42,876 nucleotides of DNA, taken from Gemmatimonadaceae bacterium (lineage in GTDB: Bacteria > Gemmatimonadota > Gemmatimonadetes > Gemmatimonadales > Gemmatimonadaceae). The position numbers and the translations under genes are program-made. Below the pieces are notes generated by a model. It was not told the origin of the DNA, did not search any database, and worked only from the letters and a program-made list of their open reading frames with translations. Position 1 is the stretch's first letter. Each line of letters begins with the position of its first letter. Below are positions 1 to 6,004 of the stretch, piece by piece. The DNA is taken from the NCBI GenBank assembly GCA_013697785.1, contig JACCWE010000096.1, positions 1 through 42,876 on the forward strand, read 5' to 3'.

Positions 1-2
1 AC

Positions 3-206
3 TGCGACGACGACGGCGCGCTCCACGAGATGACGGCGGTGTGTCCGCATCTCAAGTGCATCGTCCATTGGAACACGCTCGAGAAGTCGTGGGACTGCCC
101 CTGCCACGGCTCGCGCTTCGACGCACTCGGCAAAGTCTTCACGGGGCCGGCGGTCTCCTCGCTGGCACCGGTCGACGAGGACGGGAAGCCGATCGAAGGG
201 GTGTAA
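3..206 (+). CDS. Rieske [2Fe-2S] domain protein, C-terminal fragment
   Basis: Only the last 67 codons lie in the window; the reading frame is open to the left edge and stops with TAA at 204-206. The fragment carries both halves of a Rieske cluster-binding signature: CPHL early, and CPCHGS about 20 residues later, giving two Cys and two His ligands. The stretch between them (IVHWN then EKSWDCPCHG) resembles the Rieske domain found at the C-terminus of DadA/DAO-type FAD-dependent oxidoreductases more than Rieske subunits of bc1 complexes or ring-hydroxylating dioxygenases. The parent enzyme is therefore probably a soluble FAD oxidoreductase with an electron-accepting iron-sulfur tail, but the FAD domain is outside the window. 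The cluster ligands are seen directly; the parent family is inferred. Confidence 0.85.
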   Translation, partial: CDDDGALHEMTAVCPHLKCIVHWNTLEKSWDCPCHGSRFDALGKVFTGPAVSSLAPVDEDGKPIEGV

Positions 207-272
207 TCGGGGTATTCTTACGGCATGGTCACAATGCAATGCTCGCGCAACGTGACGGGAACGCGTATATAA

Positions 273-1745
273 GTGGCCTCCCGAGGTGACCCCGTGAGAC
301 AGCGGAACCCGAAGGCAGGCCCCCCGCCACCGCTCCAGATCGGCAAGCCGTTCCCCGACGACCAGGCGATTCTGTGGGCGCCGGTGGAAGGGCTCACGCG
401 CGCCATGGAGCTGTCGCCTCCCGCGATCACCATCACGCAGGGCGCGCTTCGCGAAGTCATCCGCCATCTCGCCTCCTCGCCCGAACAGGAGCTCCTCGGC
501 TTTCTCATCGGCGAGCCGTGCGAGTGTCTGCGGACGAAGCGCCGCTTTCTCTGCATCACGGGGACGCTGCGCACCGGACACGCGATCGCCGAGGACGAGC
601 CGGTGCAGATTCCGGACGCTGAGTGGCTGGGGCAGCAGCTCGAGGTGCGCAGGCGGCGCTCGACGCTCATCGGCTGGTATCACTCCACGCCCTATCTCTC
701 GGCGTCGCCAGCGTCGCTCGATCTCGAAACGCATCGCGCGCGCTTCACCGACGCGTGGCAGTGCGGACTCGTGATCGCGACCGAGGGGAACGAGCCTGCG
801 GGCGGATTCTTCCGCGCGCACGCGGATCCGACGGCGGGCGGCGCGTACGTGCCGTTCTACGAGCAGGTCGACGACGACGGCATTCTCGAGGGCGGGAAGT
901 TCCGCACGCTGATCGACTGGAAGAGCTACAGCACATCGGAGCTCGTCGAGCGCGATGAGAACGAGCGCAGCGTGCACATGTCGGGAGCGACGCGTCGCAC
1001 GGAGCCCGACGAGAAGATCCACGCGCTGCCGCTGATGATCCCGCAGCCATCGATCGACCCGATCGGGTCGCTGCCGATGCGGAGCCGCTGGGTGGGGCTC
1101 GGGATCTCGGTCGCGATCGCACTCGCGATCACCTTCGTGTCGGTGCAGGTGTGGAATGCGCGACGGCTGCCGGAGCCGCCGGTGGCTCAGATCCAGCATC
1201 AGCGCGAGCTCGTCGTCGTGCCGAATGCGGCTGCGGTCGCGGCGCAGCGGCGCGCGGACTCGATCGCGGCGGCGAGCGCGATCATCGCGCAGGGAACGGG
1301 GCCCCTCCCTGCGAGTGTGAGCGCGACCACCGCCGTCGTGGCACCTGGTGCGCCCGTCGCCGCTGTTGCGCCTGCGATTGCGCCTCCAATCGCGCCTCCG
1401 ATCGCGCCACCCGTGGCGATGCCGAGTGGAGCGAATGTGAGCGCGCCGGTGCCGGCGGAGATCCGGATGGCGGCGCAATCTCGCTTCGATTCGCTCGCGG
1501 ACTCGCTCGAGCACGGACTGCACAACTATCGCGACCGCCGCACCGACTTCGGGCAGAAGCGGCTTTCGTGCAAGGATCTCTCGTACGGCTACCGCGCGGC
1601 GGACGAGGCGCTGGTGGGCCTCGCGAAGCTCGCGGGCGACACGCGCGCGCTCGACCCGGATCGGAAGGCGCGCTACAACGCGCTCATCGCGGGGATGGAC
1701 ACGGTGAACGACGACTTCGACGCGAGCAAGTGCAAGCGGATATAG
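273..1745 (+). CDS. Membrane-anchored MPN/JAMM-like protein with degenerate metal site
   Basis: 490 residues from a GTG start; a GTG at 294 and an ATG at 405 are alternatives. Residues about 50-200 look like an MPN/JAB domain: ELLGFLIG (E73 at the expected glutamate position) and GWYHSTPYLSASPASLD at 134-150. Compared with the JAMM core (E, then HxH, then S and D), H137 and D150 are kept, but the second His is Thr139 and the usual Ser position is Ala147. Zinc-dependent isopeptidase activity is therefore doubtful. A basic-flanked hydrophobic segment at about 274-295 is a single membrane span. It is followed by an Ala/Pro-rich stretch (repeated APPI units) and a C-terminal helical region with two cysteines. 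The likely topology is a cytoplasmic MPN domain with an external tail. No E1/E2-like or ubiquitin-like partner is visible nearby. The function is unknown. Confidence 0.75.
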   Translation: MASRGDPVRQRNPKAGPPPPLQIGKPFPDDQAILWAPVEGLTRAMELSPPAITITQGALREVIRHLASSPEQELLGFLIGEPCECLRTKRRFLCITGTLRTGHAIAEDEPVQIPDAEWLGQQLEVRRRRSTLIGWYHSTPYLSASPASLDLETHRARFTDAWQCGLVIATEGNEPAGGFFRAHADPTAGGAYVPFYEQVDDDGILEGGKFRTLIDWKSYSTSELVERDENERSVHMSGATRRTEPDEKIHALPLMIPQPSIDPIGSLPMRSRWVGLGISVAIALAITFVSVQVWNARRLPEPPVAQIQHQRELVVVPNAAAVAAQRRADSIAAASAIIAQGTGPLPASVSATTAVVAPGAPVAAVAPAIAPPIAPPIAPPVAMPSGANVSAPVPAEIRMAAQSRFDSLADSLEHGLHNYRDRRTDFGQKRLSCKDLSYGYRAADEALVGLAKLAGDTRALDPDRKARYNALIAGMDTVNDDFDASKCKRI

Positions 1746-2339
1746 TCAGCCGTTGGCAGTCGCCGTCGCGTACCGTGCGCCGCTCGCATTCGCTCCATGG
1801 CGCGGAATAAAAATCGTCGCTCCCATGTTCACGACTTGCAGCAGCGCCGTGCGGCGCACCTCATCCGCGGATTGAGAGCCGAGTAGCGGGTCGTCGAGAT
1901 CGCAGGCACCGGTGGCGTCGGGATCGATGATCGCGTCGAAGCCGCGCACGAGCGCTTCGCGCACCGATGTCGAGACGCACATGTGCGCGTAGAATCCGGT
2001 GATGAGCACGCCCGTGACGCCGTGCGAGCGAAGCCACGACTCGAGATCCGTCGTCGTGAACGCGCCGAAGACTTCCTTCGTGAACAGCCGCTCGCTGTCG
2101 CCATGACCTGGCTGCGGTCCCATTCCCACGGTGAGCTCCGCACCCCAGGTGCCCGGGATGAATGCGCGCGATTCGCCGGGCTTGTTGTGGTGCTGGATCC
2201 AGGCGATCGGGCGGGCTTCGCGTCGCGCAGCGCCCACGTGGGAGAGTATGGCGCGCACGGCGGCGGCGTGATTGGGGACGGGGCGAACGCCGTTGGGGGA
2301 GAATTCGTTCTGGGCGTCGACTACGAGCAGCGCTTGCAT
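1746..2339 (-). CDS. Isochorismatase-like cysteine hydrolase
   Basis: 197 residues. The family catalytic triad is visible: Asp in LLVVDAQNEF near the N-terminus, Lys in FTKEVFGAF, and Cys in AHMCVSTSVREA. Members hydrolyse amides or vinyl ethers (nicotinamidase, isochorismatase, carbamoylases) in the cytoplasm; the exact substrate cannot be read from sequence. An upstream in-frame extension to 2390 exists, but the ATG at 2339 is chosen because it has a good ribosome-binding site (AGGAG about 8 nt upstream) and because the protein then begins directly with the first beta strand. It is divergent from an Lrp/AsnC-type regulator across a 116-bp AT-rich gap, so that regulator plausibly controls this gene. 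Confidence 0.88.
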   Translation of the reverse strand: MQALLVVDAQNEFSPNGVRPVPNHAAAVRAILSHVGAARREARPIAWIQHHNKPGESRAFIPGTWGAELTVGMGPQPGHGDSERLFTKEVFGAFTTTDLESWLRSHGVTGVLITGFYAHMCVSTSVREALVRGFDAIIDPDATGACDLDDPLLGSQSADEVRRTALLQVVNMGATIFIPRHGANASGARYATATANG

Positions 2340-2455
2340 GCTAAAACTCCTGAAAGAATTGATTTTGTTTGTTACCATACTATTATGCAAGGACTATCGT
2401 CATTGATACAACTATGCCGAAATTCCTTCGGCTTGCGAGAAATTGAGGCAATCGA
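2340..2455. promoter_or_regulatory. Divergent promoter region, hydrolase / Lrp-type regulator
   Basis: This gap is markedly more AT-rich than its surroundings. On the plus strand TTGATT (2359-2364) and TATTAT (2381-2386) are separated by 16 nt, a fair sigma70-type promoter for the regulator. On the minus strand, candidate elements lie in the same block. A GAGG about 7 nt before the ATG at 2456 is the regulator's ribosome-binding site. Confidence 0.55.
2416..2432. repeat. Inverted repeat, candidate autoregulatory operator
   Basis: GCCGAA, ATTCC, TTCGGC forms perfect 6-bp arms around a 5-nt centre, between the putative regulator promoter and its start codon. Lrp/AsnC proteins commonly bind short dyads of this size and autoregulate. 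The operator role is inferred from position only. Confidence 0.4.
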
Positions 2456-2947
2456 ATGATTACGCTGGATTTCACCGATCACGCCCTCGTCGCCGCGCTG
2501 CAGCACAACGCGCAGCTCCGCCTCGAGGATCTCGCGAAGCTCGTGCACATGGTGCCGTCGTCCGTGCACGACCGGCTCCGCCGCCTCGCGCGCGAGGGTG
2601 TGATTCGCGGATGGACGATCGACATCGATGCTTCGGCGTTCGGGCTCGATGTGCTCGCGTACATCGGCGTGCGCTCGTCGAAGCCGTGCTCGAAGCTCCT
2701 GCCGCTGATGGAGCCGATCGCCGAGATCGAGGAGTTTCATTCGGTGGCCGGACCACTCGGCATGATGCTCAAGGTGCGCGTCGCGAATACGTCGGCGCTG
2801 CTCGAGCTGGTGGAGCGACTGCGGCAGATTCCGGGAGTGGAAGGAACGGAGACGTCGATCGTGCTGAAGACGCACATCGAACGGCCGACGGCGCTGCCGG
2901 AGGTTGCTGCGCCACTGCGCGCGAGAGTCGCGCTGGAAAAGCGCTGA
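2456..2947 (+). CDS. Lrp/AsnC-family transcriptional regulator
   Basis: 163 residues, the usual length for the family. The N-terminal about 55 residues form a winged helix-turn-helix: LRLEDLAKLVHMVPSSVHDR, then RLRRLAREGVIRGW. The remainder matches the RAM/AsnC ligand-binding and oligomerisation domain, including the VAGPLGMMLKV segment in place of the common G-x-x-D-Y-xx-V motif and a C-terminal strand TSIVLKTHIE. These regulators usually sense amino acids or related small molecules. The divergent cysteine hydrolase is the obvious target. Start chosen at the ATG with a GAGG upstream. Confidence 0.9.
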   Translation: MITLDFTDHALVAALQHNAQLRLEDLAKLVHMVPSSVHDRLRRLAREGVIRGWTIDIDASAFGLDVLAYIGVRSSKPCSKLLPLMEPIAEIEEFHSVAGPLGMMLKVRVANTSALLELVERLRQIPGVEGTETSIVLKTHIERPTALPEVAAPLRARVALEKR

Positions 2948-3021
2948 CAGCCGGTGAAACGATTGAACGGATGAGAGGCGCGGACGATACGGAGAAGAGC
3001 TCTTCGCGCTCATTTACCTTG

Positions 3022-3765
3022 TCAGTGCCCCGTCGCGCCGCGCTCCTCCTCATCCTCGTGCGTACCCCACACCTTCGCCGGATCCGTTTCCCACGGGGAA
3101 ACGTGCACCATCCAGCCGAACACCGTCGCGTGGAAGCGGCCGCCCGCTGCCTTGCACGCGCTGTCGGTGGCGATCGACCCTTGGAATCCGAACAGCGGCG
3201 GCGCATCGCCGCTTGGGTAGAGCGCGAGCTCCCGATCCTTGGGCGGCATGCACAAATTCCTGTGCATGTGCCACTCGGCCATGCTCAGCGGCACGCGTGC
3301 GTCGAGATCCTTGGGCCCGTATCGATTGGGAGCGGTGAACATCGCGCCGACGAGTGTGTAGCCGCCGCCGGTTTTGCGATACAGCAGCGATGTCGGGCGC
3401 GCGGGGTCGAATGAGAAAATCGAACGGAAGGCATTCGGGCGGCTCGTGAAGTGATAGACGCGCTGGGGAATCTTCGGCATGAAGATCACGAAGCCTTCAT
3501 CGAGCGCCACGTGATAATTGCGATACTTCTCGATCGCGCCGCGCAGCGTGTCGGCGATCGCCGCCGCGCGTACGGCGTCGCCCGCGTGCGCGGGGCCGAG
3601 TGTGGTCATCTTCATGTGGGCCATCGGCATCATGTCGCCGGACATCGCTCCGTCGGCGGAGTGCATGTCGCCGCCGGGCATCGATTGTGCACGCGAGGCC
3701 GGCGCGGATGTCGCGAGCACGGCTACGAGCGTGGCTCGGAGAACGAAGGGGTGTCGAGCGCTCAT
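3022..3765 (-). CDS. Secreted Met/His-rich protein of unknown function
   Basis: 247 residues from the ATG at 3765; a GTG at 3789 would add eight residues before the signal peptide. The N-terminus is a clear Sec signal (basic start, hydrophobic core LVAVLATSAPA, cleavage near SRAQS). Mature residues about 25-55 are unusually rich in Met, His and Asp (MPGGDMHSADGAMSGDMMPM, then HMKM), a composition often seen in copper-handling periplasmic proteins. The rest contains aromatic and Cys-containing segments such as MAEWHMHRNLCMP. I do not recognise the family. Metal binding is an inference from composition. It lies downstream of a small membrane protein and glgP on the same strand. Confidence 0.7.
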   Translation of the reverse strand: MSARHPFVLRATLVAVLATSAPASRAQSMPGGDMHSADGAMSGDMMPMAHMKMTTLGPAHAGDAVRAAAIADTLRGAIEKYRNYHVALDEGFVIFMPKIPQRVYHFTSRPNAFRSIFSFDPARPTSLLYRKTGGGYTLVGAMFTAPNRYGPKDLDARVPLSMAEWHMHRNLCMPPKDRELALYPSGDAPPLFGFQGSIATDSACKAAGGRFHATVFGWMVHVSPWETDPAKVWGTHEDEEERGATGH

Positions 3766-3842
3766 CTGATCACGCCGAGTGGGGGACACTCTTTGGACGC
3801 GGATCTCTGCACGACGTTAAGTGCGCGCGGCCGCGCGGTGAG

Positions 3843-4040
3843 TCAGCGAATCGCCTTCGGCACCGGCGTCGGGGGCTTCTTTCCGTTGTCGGGCTCGTCG
3901 ACGTTGTTCATGATGATGACGACGACGGCCGCGGTGGTCACGATCGTGATGATGATGACCAGATAGAGTGGCCAGCGGCGACGGAACTTGCGCTTCTTGC
4001 TCGCCCACCGCACGCGGGCGCGGGAGCCGGTTGTCCTCAT
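3843..4040 (-). CDS. Small single-span membrane protein
   Basis: 65 residues: a strongly basic N-terminus (RARVRWASKKRKFRRRW), one long hydrophobic span of about 22 residues rich in Ile/Val/Thr (YLVIIITIVTTAAVVVIIM), then an acidic and proline-rich tail. By the positive-inside rule the short basic end should be cytoplasmic. The reading frame extends further upstream, but that part is low-complexity and antisense-like, so the ATG at 4040 is preferred. No family is recognised. It lies between glgP and the secreted Met-rich protein, all on the minus strand. Confidence 0.5.
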   Translation of the reverse strand: MRTTGSRARVRWASKKRKFRRRWPLYLVIIITIVTTAAVVVIIMNNVDEPDNGKKPPTPVPKAIR

Positions 4041-4132
4041 CGCGTTGCTGCCTGGTGTCGTCACGGCTCCACGATACACGCAGAGTCCGCCAGCGCGCAA
4101 CGGCAACTGTTTCCGCCCCGCCGCGAGGGGCG

Positions 4133-5899
4133 CTACTGCACCCCCGCCCACGCGCTCTGGACGTCTTCCTTCGCGTTCTCCGCCGCCGCCACTGGGATCG
4201 TGCGCTGATCTTTCGGCGGGAAATACGCGTTGTGCACGTACTGCCCGACCATGCGCTGCGTGTTGAAGAACGAGCCGTTCAACGCGATCGAGTTTCGCAT
4301 GACCTTCGCCCACGAGAACGGCAGTCCATAAAAGAGCGGGAGGATCACGCGCTCGAGCTTCACGTAGAGATCGGCGATCTCCTCGCCTTCATCGGAGCGC
4401 GCCGCGCCGATCGACCAGCCGGTGACGCCGTCGATGCAGCCCTCCACCCACCATCCGTCGAGCACCGAGTACGACGGCACTCCGTTGAGCGCTGCCTTCA
4501 TTCCGCTCGTGCCCGATGCCTCGAGCGGCTTCGTCGGATTGTTGAGCCAGAGGTCGACGCCGGCGGTCATGAGATGTGCGATATCCATCTCGTAGTTCTC
4601 GATGTAGACGACGTGCACCGACGACGGCAGCGACGCGGCCGCAGCGAAGATCTGCTTGATGAGCGTCTTCCCTCCCTCATCGCGCGGATGCGCCTTCCCA
4701 CCGAAGAGCAGCTGAATTCTCCCCGAACGCTCGGCGATCGCCGCCAACCGCTTGATGTCGGAGAAGATCAGGTCGGCGCGCTTGTACGGTGTGGCGCGGC
4801 GCGCGAAGCCGATCGTCAGCACTGCGGGGTCGAGCTTCACACCCGTTCTATGATGCACCTCCGTGAACAGTGCCGCCTTCGTCGCCGCGTGCGCGTCGAG
4901 AATCTCCTCGAGCGGAATGTCGATCGCGTAGCGGAGATACTGATTGTCGCGACGCCACTCGGGAATGCGTTTATCGAAGAGCTCCTGGAACGACTGCGCG
5001 GTCCACGTGGTCGCGTGCACGCCGTTGGTGATGGAGTCGATCGGGTAGTCGGGAAACATCCCCTGCGAGATCTCGCGATGGCGCATGGCGACGCCGTTCA
5101 CATAGCGGCTGAGGCGGAGCGCCAGATGCGTCATGTTGAGCGTGTTGTCCTCGATGATGCGCGCGTCGACGAGCATCTGCCATCTCGCGTCGCCTAGCAC
5201 GGACTTGGTCTCGAAGACATCGAAGCGATCGTGACCTGCGGGAACCGGCGTGTGCGTCGTGAAGATGCAGCGGCGACGAACGCGCTCCAGATCGGCCTCG
5301 GTGATGTCGCGCGGCGCCTGCCCTGCCATCTCGCGCTCGAGGAGCGTGAGCGTGAGCAGCGCGGCGTGTCCCTCGTTGATGTGGTACTGCGCGCGATCGG
5401 CGTAGCCCATCGCCTCCAGAAGTGCCGCGCCGCCCATACCGAGCACGACTTCCTGACAGAGACGGTAGTGCATGTCGCCGCCGTAGAGGCAATCGGTGAG
5501 CGTGCGGTCCCACTCGGAGTTCTCTTCGAGGTTGGTGTCGAGGAGATAGACGGGGACGACGTGGCCGCCAGCGCCGCGCACGTCGTATCGGAAGGCGCGA
5601 ATCTCGACGCGTCTTCCCGCGATCTCCACCGACGCGCGCGCCTTCTCGGCCTTGAGCACGTTCTCGGGGTTCCAGGTAACGGGCGCTTCGTGCTGCTGTC
5701 CGTCGGGATCCAGGGTTTGCGTGAAGTAACCCTTCCGGTGCAGCAGGGTGACGGCAATCATCGGGACTTCGAGATCGGCAGCGGCGCGGAGGGTGTCGCC
5801 GGCGAGGACGCCGAGTCCGCCGCTGTAGGTGGGGATCGCCTGCTCGAGGCAGATCTCCATCGAGAAGTAGGCGACGATGGCGCCTGAAGGGATGGGCAT
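4133..5899 (-). CDS. glgP: Alpha-glucan phosphorylase, short GT35 type
   Basis: 588 residues. It releases glucose-1-phosphate from the non-reducing ends of glycogen or maltodextrin using PLP. The PLP-lysine motif is present: EASGTSGMKAALNG, with K468. Other GT35 landmarks are AYFSMEICLEQAIPTYSGGL at the start, YHINEGHAAL, THTPVPAGHDRF, and NGVHATTW. The length matches the shorter phosphorylases that lack the extra N-terminal domain of actinobacterial proteins and the allosteric N-terminus of the E. coli/animal type, so regulation by AMP or phosphorylation is unlikely. It is the last of malQ-treY-glgP, after a 105-bp gap. Phosphorolysis of linear chains trimmed by MalQ or GlgX fits the context. 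Confidence 0.95.
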   Translation of the reverse strand: MPIPSGAIVAYFSMEICLEQAIPTYSGGLGVLAGDTLRAAADLEVPMIAVTLLHRKGYFTQTLDPDGQQHEAPVTWNPENVLKAEKARASVEIAGRRVEIRAFRYDVRGAGGHVVPVYLLDTNLEENSEWDRTLTDCLYGGDMHYRLCQEVVLGMGGAALLEAMGYADRAQYHINEGHAALLTLTLLEREMAGQAPRDITEADLERVRRRCIFTTHTPVPAGHDRFDVFETKSVLGDARWQMLVDARIIEDNTLNMTHLALRLSRYVNGVAMRHREISQGMFPDYPIDSITNGVHATTWTAQSFQELFDKRIPEWRRDNQYLRYAIDIPLEEILDAHAATKAALFTEVHHRTGVKLDPAVLTIGFARRATPYKRADLIFSDIKRLAAIAERSGRIQLLFGGKAHPRDEGGKTLIKQIFAAAASLPSSVHVVYIENYEMDIAHLMTAGVDLWLNNPTKPLEASGTSGMKAALNGVPSYSVLDGWWVEGCIDGVTGWSIGAARSDEGEEIADLYVKLERVILPLFYGLPFSWAKVMRNSIALNGSFFNTQRMVGQYVHNAYFPPKDQRTIPVAAAENAKEDVQSAWAGVQ

Positions 5900-6004
5900 G
5901 AAGCGGAGTTGGGGGCTTGGGTACGTCGAGGAAGAATTAAGGTACGCGACTGAGGGTAGGTGGGGCCACCGCTTCAGCTTTTGACAGGCGTTGATTCGGG
6001 ATTT

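Noticed and set aside
1372-1420. Repeated APPI-coding units in the JAMM-like protein
   Set aside because: Short low-complexity linker repeats, not a CRISPR array or mobile repeat.
2994-3005. GAAGAGCTCTTC palindrome between convergent genes
   Set aside because: With no loop and no T tract it cannot form a useful terminator, and a 12-bp palindrome of this type can arise by chance.
3968-5197. 409-residue open frame opposite glgP
   Set aside because: Antisense to the conserved phosphorylase and without motifs; GC-rich codon bias explains its length.
5957-5968. GGTGG/CCACC dyad between treY and glgP
   Set aside because: Five-base arms with no T tract; too short to call a terminator or operator.
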